Shown piece after piece: positions 40,678 through 49,679 of a stretch of DNA of 64,000 nucleotides (position 1 is its first letter; each line of letters begins with the position of its first letter). Made by a program: the position numbers and the translations under genes. The DNA lies in contig AP026155.1 in NCBI GenBank assembly GCA_030295235.1, positions 496,001-560,000 on the forward strand. Reading direction: 5' to 3'. A model generated the notes under the pieces. The model saw only the letters and a list, made by a program, of their open reading frames with translations, ran no database searches and had not been told where the DNA came from. The DNA is from Fistulifera solaris (lineage: Eukaryota > Bacillariophyta > Bacillariophyceae > Naviculales > Stauroneidaceae).

Positions 40678-41898
40678 ATGTGGCGAAACAATCTACAAGA
40701 ATCGTTCTCGCTCATTACGAATCATCCTTGGGCACAACATCTCACCGTCAGTCTATTGATTGTGATTTGCTTGCATTACTATCATTCTTCTTCCTCTGCG
40801 CAAACAAGAAGACAAACGGATATTCCCAACGATCTTTTGTTACGAGAAGAAGACGAAATAAGGAAGAAACCGCCTCCTATCCACGACAATGAAGTAGCAC
40901 CGACAGCAGCTCCACGCAAACCCAAAAACTCCACACTCTCCCGAGCAACGAAGACGACGACGACCACTCAGGAATCCTCATCGATCACTACAGCTATTCC
41001 ACCTGCCTTTCGAACACTCTCCGATCGCTTGTCGGCGTATTGGCACTGGCACGATACGGAAACATCCCTCTTTCGTGTGTACGAAATCGCGCAACGGAAC
41101 GGCGATACGTTCGTCGCCATTCCACCCTTTACACCCAGCAGTCGCAGAGGAAACGTCCGAATTCATTTGCGTGTTACGAACATGTGCGCGACACCCTTAA
41201 AAGTCTACTGGATGGATTATCAAGGACGAGAAATTTGGAAGGGAGATATATTGCCTTGTGAAACGTGGCATCAAACGACGTGGATCGATCATCCGTGGGT
41301 GTTTCGACAACCGGAAGGAGAGCTCTTATTGTATTATGTCCCCTATCGTGTCATTCCGACGTGCGACATGGTCCCGACCGTTGATCCAGACGACATTGTA
41401 GGCATTCACCGATTTAGTATTTCTCATCCATTGGAGGATTTATATGCCTGCTCGATTCAAGACCCAGTTTTGCCGTTCCCGGCACATCAACACTTGACCA
41501 CACCTGCAGCGGCTTTGCAGTGGGCCCTTATACATTGCACGCGGATGGGATTTCGAAATTGGGAACTATTGATGCAATGCGGCACCAAGATCATTCAACA
41601 ACCCGACAAACCCAAGTACCGATCCTTCCGCCAAGGCAATCCACAGTTTGGAGCTCGATTGTGGAATACGACAGCACGGGGTGTTTTGTTGGCGGGTGGC
41701 TTTTATGAAAATGCCGGTTACGTCCAATTCGGTGCGAGTCATCATCCATTGGGTCGAAACGAAGTTCAAGAACTATCTTTGTGGGTATGGACAATTCAAA
41801 AGTGGCTAGATCATTTCAATGATTGCGTACTAGCACAACCCACTGGAGCGGATGGATTTGGTCGAGCGGGTTATGGTCGTGCGGGGCAAATGACATAG
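40678..41898 (+). CDS. Membrane-anchored protein with VHL-beta-like and PUB-like domains
   Basis: 406 residues. A short N-terminus and one hydrophobic helix (about residues 21-36, LTVSLLIVICLHYY) precede a Lys/Thr-rich linker. Residues about 158-220 read NMCATPLKVYWMDYQGREIW, a Pro-Cys turn, then WIDHPWVFR, which is the pattern of the von Hippel-Lindau beta domain. Residues about 274-354 (WELLMQCGTKIIQQPDKPKY, then FRQGNPQFGARLW) match a PUB domain, the module that binds the C-terminal tail of Cdc48/p97. The combination suggests a membrane-tethered Cdc48 partner in ER-associated degradation or in SELMA, the related import machinery of diatom plastids. There is no clear plastid presequence. 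The assignments rest on motif pattern only. Confidence 0.65.
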   Translation: MWRNNLQESFSLITNHPWAQHLTVSLLIVICLHYYHSSSSAQTRRQTDIPNDLLLREEDEIRKKPPPIHDNEVAPTAAPRKPKNSTLSRATKTTTTTQESSSITTAIPPAFRTLSDRLSAYWHWHDTETSLFRVYEIAQRNGDTFVAIPPFTPSSRRGNVRIHLRVTNMCATPLKVYWMDYQGREIWKGDILPCETWHQTTWIDHPWVFRQPEGELLLYYVPYRVIPTCDMVPTVDPDDIVGIHRFSISHPLEDLYACSIQDPVLPFPAHQHLTTPAAALQWALIHCTRMGFRNWELLMQCGTKIIQQPDKPKYRSFRQGNPQFGARLWNTTARGVLLAGGFYENAGYVQFGASHHPLGRNEVQELSLWVWTIQKWLDHFNDCVLAQPTGADGFGRAGYGRAGQMT

Positions 41899-42261
41899 TA
41901 GTCAATTTTGAAAGAAAGTATTTCTTCACACCAACTTCACACCAGATAATTCGCAATTTTGTTGAAACATGGTTACCCTTATAGACCTTTTCTACTCATT
42001 CTGCGCATCCAATTGCGAGATGAACGGTCCACTTTGTGGTGTCATTGTAGACTACGAATGACGAATGCGACATTCTCCCTAATTTTAAGTCCCCAATAAT
42101 CGCGACTCAAAGTTGCTCCGCGTTTTCTCGAAAAAGAACTTGCGACCGAACCAAACAAAACGTCAGGTTTCATGTTTCCTTTTCCGATACTACAAGTATT
42201 CATTCACGTTCTGTCCGGTTTGTTGCTATTGACCTTCCAACAGGGCTTTTGCTAAGAGCAA
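41899..42261. other. Intergenic, no gene recognised
   Basis: Upstream region of the DUF1365 gene. Nothing recognisable. Confidence 0.5.
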
Positions 42262-43347
42262 ATGGTTCCACTCCTTTCAACACTACTTCTGTGGATCGTG
42301 TGGCCCGGATCGATTTTGCTGGGCACATGGCTCTTGCTGTTGATCATTTTGCCCTTGGTATTGGCAGTTCTTACGTGTTGCCGACGACGACAACAACAAC
42401 ACTTTTATTCCAACCATTACCGTTCGGCATTGTATTACGGTCGCGTATGGCACACCCGGTTTAAACCCGTAGCACATTCGTTTACGTATCCCTTGTTTCT
42501 TTTCGGTTTAGACTTACACGAGGAAATCGAAGAACAAGAGTTGTTTCCGCACGTATTGTGGCCTCTGTCACTGATTATGAACTTTCGCTCCGAGGATCAT
42601 TTGAAAAATCAAGAAGGATCGTCTCACACGTCCACAAAGAAGAAGAAGAAGAACTTGAGTGAACGACTCTTGACTCTCGTCGCCGAACGCACACAACAAC
42701 GATTCCAGCCCACGACAGAGACGCATCGCATCCTGCTCTTCACACATCTCGCGTATTATGGCTATTGCTTCAATCCGGTATCCTTCTATTACCTTCAAAA
42801 CAAAACAACCAACAAGACGGATGCCGTCGTGGGAGAAGTCTCCAATACACCGTGGAATGAAATGCATTGTTATGTCTTACACGAAGCGTCCGTCGATGAT
42901 GTAGCGACGAGTGTGTTGTTGGGGACCGATACTCAGATCAATTACGTCTTTCCGAAAAAATTTCATGTTTCACCCTTTATGGAAATGGCGTACAAGTACG
43001 ATTGGACGTTTGCGGAGAAACTTGACTCCACCGTGACCATTATCAACGAAATGCGTTCCTTGACCGACAATCAACTTTGTTTTCGAGCCAAGATGCAAGT
43101 TGAACGAAAATCCCTGCATCCCGTACAATTGGCCTTTTATGTCACGACATTTCCGATCTATTGTTTCATCATTCAACTCTGGATTCATTACGAAGCCTTC
43201 CAATTGTTCATTAAAGGCGTGACCTTTCAGCCTCATCCCGATGGAACGGAAACCTGGGCGTCGCGAGCGATTGGTAACGCGATGCGTCCTTTGTTTGCGT
43301 TACAAGAATATTACGATGCCTTTTTGAAGAAAGCAAAATATGAATAA
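42262..43347 (+). CDS. DUF1365 family membrane-associated protein
   Basis: 361 residues. One or two N-terminal hydrophobic segments (about residues 5-40) are followed by the DUF1365 core: YYGRVWHTRFKPVAHSFTYP, LFTHLAYYGYCFNPVSFYY, GEVSNTPWNEMHCYVL, FHVSPFMEM and MQVERKSLHPVQL. DUF1365 proteins are often encoded beside fatty-acid cyclopropane synthases and acyl-modifying genes in bacteria, but their biochemical role is not settled. A Lys-rich insertion (about residues 130-137) sits before the conserved Tyr-rich block. It is single-exon and complete. The ATG at 42262 places the hydrophobic segment at the very N-terminus, so it may be a membrane anchor. Confidence 0.85.
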   Translation: MVPLLSTLLLWIVWPGSILLGTWLLLLIILPLVLAVLTCCRRRQQQHFYSNHYRSALYYGRVWHTRFKPVAHSFTYPLFLFGLDLHEEIEEQELFPHVLWPLSLIMNFRSEDHLKNQEGSSHTSTKKKKKNLSERLLTLVAERTQQRFQPTTETHRILLFTHLAYYGYCFNPVSFYYLQNKTTNKTDAVVGEVSNTPWNEMHCYVLHEASVDDVATSVLLGTDTQINYVFPKKFHVSPFMEMAYKYDWTFAEKLDSTVTIINEMRSLTDNQLCFRAKMQVERKSLHPVQLAFYVTTFPIYCFIIQLWIHYEAFQLFIKGVTFQPHPDGTETWASRAIGNAMRPLFALQEYYDAFLKKAKYE

Positions 43348-43572
43348 AGTATTAGATAGCTTTTGTGATACTAAATAGTGATGGTAATCAATTTTGCTTT
43401 ACAATGTAATGTGTCTTTTATCTATTCAAATAGAGCCTGTGGGGTCGTGTTAAAATGGGAATGATGTATGTAAGGGGTATAAATCTAGGGAAACAGCAGA
43501 GAATCGTCAAAAAGTCATCGACCAAATCATCATCGCGCCGGTAGTTTACACCACCGCGATAACGACCCATTA

Positions 43573-43947
43573 CTATTCCGAAACCGGGAAATAGTGAGAC
43601 GACCATGAAGGCCAAGTACTATTGAAATGCCTTGTTGTTGCCGGAGAATGTGCCAAGGTGACCGGAGGAGGCGCCTTCACTTCTGGTGCGTGCTGCTGTT
43701 GTTGTTGTGCCTGTTGTTGCCTCTTGTGCGCTCGTACGAGATCGTTACGATCACGAATCAAGCCAATATTTCCGTACATGTTGACAAAGTCTAGAGATGC
43801 TAGGAAGGAGATTGTTCCAAGAATAATAAGAGAGATAATATGATAAAAAAGCAATTGATTTCGTTTGATGGCTTTTGTGTCGTAATAATAATAAGATTGT
43901 GACGAGCTCGTCGTCGGCTGTTTGGATTTTTGGATCGGTTCGCTCAA
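43573..43947 (-). CDS. Hypothetical single-pass membrane protein (start uncertain)
   Basis: Not recognised. A 124-residue frame with a Ser/Tyr-rich N-terminus, one hydrophobic helix (LLFYHIISLIILGTISFLAS), then a basic Arg/Lys segment, a Gln run and a Pro-rich tail. The upstream limit has no ATG in frame (it opens from a TTG), so the true start may lie across an unrecognised exon or the frame may be chance. The A run in the adjacent sequence could hide a frame change. Confidence 0.35.
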   Translation of the reverse strand: MSEPIQKSKQPTTSSSQSYYYYDTKAIKRNQLLFYHIISLIILGTISFLASLDFVNMYGNIGLIRDRNDLVRAHKRQQQAQQQQQHAPEVKAPPPVTLAHSPATTRHFNSTWPSWSSHYFPVSE

Positions 43948-44398
43948 ACGAAATCACTATAGCACAGAATGTATTTTAGAAATCATCTTGTCCGTGTCTC
44001 ACAAACTTCCTTCCCGACCACGGAACTGATGTGACTGAAGGACCCCGGGACTTGATTGCAGCCCGTGAAAATGCTCCGGAATAGGAAGCTTCTACATTCT
44101 AGTAGATAGTCATTTCAGATGACATCCTGAGTCAGGTGACGCTTGACTTACGAATGAAGATGCACCTCCTCCTTTTGCGAACCAGTCGTAACGCAATCCG
44201 AACACGAACCAGCCCAACGGTGCAAATAGCAAATAGCTAGGCTTATACCTGAACCCGTACTAGCGATGTGGAGAAATGATAGCACCGCATGAAAAATGAC
44301 GACAAAGACTAAATTGAATCATCCTAGCAATGTAACTTTAAAGATCTATAGTATTGTATATTTTACTGTATGAATCTATGGGAAACAATCCTCTTTAT
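43948..44398. other. Intergenic, no gene recognised
   Basis: Between two minus-strand genes. No domain, RNA or repeat is seen. Confidence 0.5.
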
Positions 44399-45145
44399 CT
44401 AAGAGAAGAAGCCAATATTGAGACGGGCCGTGGCTCTTGCGTGGTCATCCTGTACACTGTCGGGTAGAACAGTCGTTGTAGCATGGTTCGAGAAGAAATC
44501 AATGTTGTCGCGAGGTGAATCTTGTTTGCTCTGGAAAGCGTGCTTGTCTTGCAGAGCAAAGAAATCAATGTTGTTACGGGCCCGCAGGCGCGCGTGAGTC
44601 GTCATGTCTTTCGTTGTTTTTGTATCGTTGGGAACCATCGTCAAAAAGAAGTCGATGTTATCACGAGCTCGTTGGCGAGCGTGTTCGGGTGTAACGTGAT
44701 CGGGGATCATGGTTCCTACCGCATGACTGGAGAAGAAATCAATCTGATCGTGCAGATGAGGGACGATACTTGGTTTCGTTTCGGGTACGTTTCCCACCAA
44801 ATCCTTCTTGAGCGAATAACCAATGTGCTCACGAGCCCGCTGTCGTGCAACTTCCTGATTGGGAGAAGGAGTACGCTGTTTGATGTACAAACGAAAGCTT
44901 TCCTCATCCTCGAAAATCAATTGATAGCCATGTCCTTCTTTGCCGGGCATTTCCAGATCTTCGTAATTTCCCAAGAACGCATCCGCAATAGGAGGAGGAG
45001 GAAAGACGGTTGCGGCATCTACTTCGGCCATTTCCAAGATTCCCTTGCCCAAACGAAGTGACGTCTGGATGAGTTGACGGGAAGGAATGGAAAAGGCCTG
45101 AGTCGTAGCCACAATGGCCAATAGGATGGGTAATCGGAATGTCAT
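44399..45145 (-). CDS. Plastid-targeted repeat protein with six NIDFF-type repeats
   Basis: 248 residues, not recognised. The N-terminus is a signal peptide (RLPILLAIVATTQA) followed directly by FSIPSRQ, the A/F cleavage motif of diatom plastid import, then a basic transit part. After a Pro-rich spacer (residues 49-53) the C-terminal 145 residues hold six copies of a short motif: HIGYSL (107), QIDFFSSHA (134), NIDFFLT (163), NIDFFAL (192), NIDFFSNHA (214) and NIGFFS at the very C-terminus (243). Spacing is 22-29 residues. Most copies are preceded by HARxRARxN. Between them the chain is polar and probably disordered. The layout suggests a multivalent binding protein in the plastid. A TACCAGGTA site lies 68 bp upstream. 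Confidence 0.75.
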   Translation of the reverse strand: MTFRLPILLAIVATTQAFSIPSRQLIQTSLRLGKGILEMAEVDAATVFPPPPIADAFLGNYEDLEMPGKEGHGYQLIFEDEESFRLYIKQRTPSPNQEVARQRAREHIGYSLKKDLVGNVPETKPSIVPHLHDQIDFFSSHAVGTMIPDHVTPEHARQRARDNIDFFLTMVPNDTKTTKDMTTHARLRARNNIDFFALQDKHAFQSKQDSPRDNIDFFSNHATTTVLPDSVQDDHARATARLNIGFFS

Positions 45146-45212
45146 GATGTGTAGCTGGTATTACTTCTTGTTGTTGCTGCGTTTTATGATAGCATGAAAG
45201 TGTTTGTAGAAA

Positions 45213-45221
45213 TACCAGGTA
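45213..45221. promoter_or_regulatory. TACCAGGTA site
   Basis: Exact motif 68 bp upstream of the minus-strand repeat-protein start codon at 45145. Confidence 0.35.
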
Positions 45222-45396
45222 GTAGATTCGATGGTATTCGTTGGTTTATTTTGATGATGATGATTCATCGACGACGATCGGTGTCAAAAAAAAGAACAGT
45301 GACTTCATCGTTGTTTTGCATTTTCGTGAAAGTGTCAAGGCAGCGCGTGTCGTAGCGAAATTGATGCGAACGGGTTCGGTTCTATTACGAGCCCCA

Positions 45397-45440
45397 GACA
45401 GACAGACGGATGGACAGACAGACAGACGGACTGACGGACC
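45397..45440. repeat. GACA/GACG-rich microsatellite
   Basis: Imperfect tetranucleotide repeat of the CAGA type with CGGA variants in the divergent promoter region. Confidence 0.7.
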
Positions 45441-45726
45441 TGTCAAATGTCCTCTACATACGCGCAACAAGATTGGATGATGAGTGCAGAGTGTGACGTC
45501 TTTGATTTGAATGGCGACGATGTGAGAAAAAAAAAGACCCCAAAACGTATTGTTGGAAACATCCTTTGGATCATTCCTATGATTGATTCTCCTCTTTTCA
45601 TACTTACAAGAATCGCTAAGTACCAGCCAGGTACAATTGAGTTCCAAGTTTGCGTGCGCCATTCACAAGGAGACCTCCAGCATTCGGCGTATTTTTTTAT
45701 TCATTGCAACAACACAAAAGGCGAGT

Positions 45727-47382
45727 ATGATGATACTAACACGAACACCAATACGAACGGCTCGGATTGAGCCTTTCGCGAGAACGATAGCAACATCACC
45801 ACTCTTTTCAACAACAGCTGCATTTCTGTCAACTTCCACCAAGAAGACAAAGAAACCCCGCGTCGTCATTCTCGGATCTGGTTGGGCCGGTAATACTCTG
45901 GCACGTCGACTCGACAAACAAAAATACGATGTTCGTTTGATTAGTCCGGCAAATCACTTCTTGTTTACGTCCTTACTACCTTCCACGGCCGTCGGGACGT
46001 TGGAATTCCGGGCCATTCAAGAACCTGTTCGTACAATTGCCGGTCTTGGAGAATACTATCAAGCGAAAGCCTTGCAGTTGGGTGTCACCGACGAAGGCAA
46101 AACGGTAGTGCACTGTGCCGATCTCTTCAAGGGACACGAATTCCCCGTCCGGTACGATTATTTGGTGGTAGCGGCGGGCAATAAGACCAATACCTTTCAA
46201 ACACCCGGCATTGCGGAACGAGAAGGGAAGGAAGTTTTCTTTTGAAGCACCTGTATCATGCACGACAAATTCGCAATCGAGTCTTGGAATGTTTCGAACG
46301 AGCCTCGAATCCCAACATTACCGATTTTGAACGCGATCGATTGCTGTCGTTTGTCATTGTCGGTGGAGGACCCACGAGTTGCGAGTTTACGACGGAATTG
46401 TACGATTTCTTACAACAAGATGTCGTGCAGTGGTATCCGGATTTGATGTCGCATGTGAAGGTGACTTTGGTGGAAGCCGGACCAGGGTTGCTTGGTTCTT
46501 TTCATCAATCTTTGGCGGATTATTATCTGAAGAAATTGAAAGAAAAGAAAATTGATGTTCGTCTTTCCATGGCGGTCATTGGAGTGGAACTCCGACCGTA
46601 TGCCAAAGCGAATACGACTAGCGACGAAAGTCCCAACAGCGATGTCACGAACGATCCCAATCATCCCCACCGATCTTCCGCTATGGGACAATATACCGTC
46701 GCACAATTTGCCGATGGTACCGAATTACCCTTTGGTACGATGGTTTGGTCGGCAGGATTGGCACCGGTCCGATTTGTGAAAGATTCGGGCTTTCAATTGC
46801 AACGTGGACGGATCGTCGTGGATGAATACTTGCGTGTCCCGGACCACGAAAATGTCTTTGCTTTGGGGGATTGTGCCGCCCTGGTCAGTGGTCCTTTACC
46901 ACCCACGGCATCGGTAGCGGAGCAGCAAGCGTATTACTTGGCCGATTGTTTCAACAAGTATTATTACGAAGCTGCCACACGGAAAGAACCATTGCCACTC
47001 CCGGGTCCTGTAGCACCCGCTCTCATGCCATGGAAGTTACTTGAATTTCTTAATCCGATTTTGTGCAAATCACAGCCCGAATTTACGTACAAGAATCGTG
47101 GAATGATGGCAGGCATGGGTACGTCATTTGTGAATTTTTTGATTTGATATTCTTGGTTTTCCAAGCTCACTTAATTACGTGGGTATAGGCTTTGGTGGTG
47201 GTGTCACCGACTTGACCAACACCGATTTACCCTCCCCCAAGACGACCATGTCTGGTACAGCGGCGTTTGTGACATGGAGAACAACTTACTTGACGAAACA
47301 ATTGAGTTGGAAGAATATGATGCTGATTCCCATGTACTGGTTCAAAGCCATGGTTTTTGGTAGAGACATTAGTCGCTTTTAA
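45727..47382 (+). CDS. Type II NADH dehydrogenase (NDH-2), mitochondrial-type
   Basis: The ATG at 45727 (second at 45730) opens a basic, Thr-rich presequence suited to mitochondria. The first FAD-binding fold is [19 protein letters not shown]. The first frame stops at 46245 after TTTT (46240-46243). One more T gives [17 protein letters not shown] and continues into the second nucleotide fold, [20 protein letters not shown], followed by [11 protein letters not shown]. The 70-bp intron (47119-47188, GTACGT...TATAG) separates exon 2 (47189-47382), whose product ends in a membrane-binding tail with [26 protein letters not shown]-2 passes electrons from NAD(P)H to quinone without pumping protons. 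The matrix or intermembrane face cannot be told from sequence. Confidence 0.87.
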
Positions 47383-47563
47383 ATCAAAGTAAGTGTATCG
47401 GATTGGCAAGAAGGCAACCGAAAGCTGTACAACAATCCGAAATGGATCATATTTCGGAGTAGCGTGTCGGAGGATAATTCGTCGTCTACGGCCTATGAGA
47501 ATGCCGACGTAAATATTCCATCATTAACAGAGCACATATGATAGCATTCACTTCCTCATCACA

Positions 47564-48176
47564 TCACAGCGCGTCTTTACCGGTAATGACTAGTGACATT
47601 TTATCCAACAAAGTCAATGAAATGATACTATAGGGTGCCAATTTGACAAATGCGGGGGTAAATCCTTTCCACAATACCCCAAATCCATGGGCTCGAATGG
47701 ATTTTACGAAACAATCCCACACACTCTTATATCCAGAAACAGTATGATTCTGATAACGACTCTTCAAAACATCGAATGGTGTCGAAACCAAATTGGCGAA
47801 AAAGGAGGAAATCGTAGTGGCTAGAAACAAGACGGGGTATCCCTGAAGCCATTGTCCTTGTTCTCCAAAGTACTCGGACGCCGACAATTGTTCTTTTACT
47901 TCGGAGGTAATGCCCAACGAACACGCCGACACGAGTATCGCACGTACCACCGTCGGTGTTGCGCCGCGCCACAATTGCCCCACACCTTCTGCTTGCACCA
48001 GACGGCGCCAACAATCATAGACGGAAGTATACGTTTGAGGGTGAACCGACATGCGCACCAACGCCACTTCGGCCGGGGTTCCCACCCAAGCACCGATACT
48101 TCCCGCAATCGATCCCATGAGCAATTTGTGTTTTAAAGACACGGCACCTCGTTGTTGTTGTTGTTGTTGTTGTTGT

Positions 48177-48207
<31 letters not shown>

Positions 48208-48511
48208 AATGATGATCAAGTAAATAAGAATAAATTCCCATTCGACACGATCCATACAATACTTGTCGAATATAGGCAGCAGAAATACCTGCATACAGCC
48301 CCTTCGCGAGTCCAGCCTCCGCGTAAATCGAACGCGCGGTATGCCACATACCACGATTCTGATGAGGATGATGATGAAGTTGTTGCATGTGGATGCGAAT
48401 GACATCGAGGGGATGACATACATTGACGGCGCCGATACCGGCCAGTGCACTCAGTATCATGCGCGTGGGCAAAGGAACAACAGCGCGACTGTGGCCGTTG
48501 TCGTCGTTCAT
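47564..48511 (-). CDS. Mitochondrial carrier family protein with a His/Gln insertion
   Basis: 315 residues with three repeats, each with the carrier signature: HPLDVIRIHMQ, TPAEVALVRMSV and TPFDVLKSRYQ. Six membrane helices are expected in the inner mitochondrial membrane. It looks nearest to the dicarboxylate/oxoglutarate/uncoupling branch, judging by YGSCRMGIYSY and the third repeat, but the substrate is not certain. Between helices 2 and 3 there is a run of His (about 11) then Gln (about 9), encoded by a trinucleotide microsatellite at about 48152-48213. It is single-exon and starts at the ATG 48511. The gene is convergent with the NADH dehydrogenase. Confidence 0.88.
48152..48213. repeat. 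Coding trinucleotide repeat (poly-Gln/poly-His)
   Basis: Plus-strand GTT then GAT repeats, in frame in the minus-strand carrier gene as Gln and His codons. Confidence 0.9.
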
Positions 48512-49158
48512 GGTCTAGTAGCTACAAAGTATTATCGGCAACGGTGTTTCATCTGCTATTCGTCTCTTCTTAATTTGTCATCGGAACTCTCATCAGATTG
48601 ATGCTGTATCTTCCGCACCGCTTTCGATCCATTATTATTTGATTATTGTCGAACACTCTAATGATGATTGCCGAAGGGAGTCTCTGGAAGACAGAATTTC
48701 TAACCTCTATAGCGGCTAGGCATTCCGTCGCGTCTGATCGGTATTGACGTCAGCACGGGTGTAATTGGTGTCCCTATTCTATGTTTTCACCTATATATCC
48801 CAAGCACTTCAAGCCAAAGTGATAAGATTCTTATGGGACGCTTCCCTACGACTATCGTCTAAGTCTTGAAGGTCATCGGGCCTATTGGTATCTCATCAAT
48901 CATTCCATCCCTTCATTCTGCTATTGGGCGGACAGTTAATTCACTTGGTCAACAAGATCGCAAATTTCGCTTCCTCTCAACTCTTATGCTTTATCCCAGA
49001 TCCCAGCGGAGCGAATATCTTCATCATACAAGTAATCTGTAATCTATAATCTAACTTGTTTGCCTCGACTCTGATTATCTAACTTGTAACTTGTTGGCCT
49101 TTTAGACTTACGCGATCTTTCTGTTGTGACAGCGTGGAACGTGGAACCATGGGATGAC

Positions 49159-49167
49159 TACCAGGTA
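49159..49167. promoter_or_regulatory. TACCAGGTA site
   Basis: Exact motif in the divergent region, 648 bp upstream of the carrier start and 513 bp upstream of the clostripain-like start. Confidence 0.3.
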
Positions 49168-49546
49168 CTCATCTCTATGACTACAAAGCGCACAGAGAGC
49201 ACAGAGGCACCGTGGATATAGCGAATAAAGTTGCCGCTAATATGTTTGTGTATAGTGTACCGAATTACAACTTTTATCTACTATTTAATTACTCATAATG
49301 CAAAAACGCAAACGCCGTTCTCACATTATCACCAAAAATGTTCTCCTACCTTGATCCTTGACGGCTCGAGACACACATCCAACATCCATGTCCCATTTTT
49401 GATATATCTTATATATCCCATGGTATACCATAAGTTACTTGAATAATGCACAGAAAAATATCGTCAAGTGTCAAAAGTGTCCCTGTGAACGAGATTGCAT
49501 GTCAGATGCCATCAATCCATCAGCGAACAAAACCAATCGGGCAAGA

Positions 49547-49555
49547 TACCTGGTA
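49547..49555. promoter_or_regulatory. TACCTGGTA site
   Basis: Exact motif 125 bp upstream of the clostripain-like start codon at 49680. Confidence 0.35.
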
Positions 49556-49626
49556 ATTAGGAATTTCAATTTAAAATGTAACAAACCGTCTCTGGCATAA
49601 TTTGCCAGGTGTTGTGTGGTTACCGG

Positions 49627-49635
49627 TACCAGGTA
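49627..49635. promoter_or_regulatory. TACCAGGTA site
   Basis: Exact motif 45 bp upstream of the clostripain-like start codon, overlapping TACCGGTA at 49621-49628. Confidence 0.4.
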
Positions 49636-49679
49636 CCTTTGTATCCTTTGAATTGGCTTGAAGTATTTCACAGTCCACC

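Larger units (their letters stand above)
45146..45726. other. Divergent region upstream of the repeat protein and NADH dehydrogenase
   Basis: It holds TACCAGGTA at 45213-45221 and a GACA/GACG tetranucleotide repeat at about 45397-45440. No other gene is seen. Confidence 0.5.
48512..49679. other. Divergent intergenic region with three TACCWGGTA sites
   Basis: 1.17 kb between the carrier (minus) and the clostripain-like gene (plus). TACCWGGTA occurs at 49159, 49547 and 49627. No gene is recognised. Confidence 0.5.

Noticed and set aside
46240-46243. Programmed ribosomal frameshifting in NDH-2 and similar genes
   Set aside because: Shifts occur in both directions at many unrelated runs in unrelated genes, which fits sequence error better than a coded signal.
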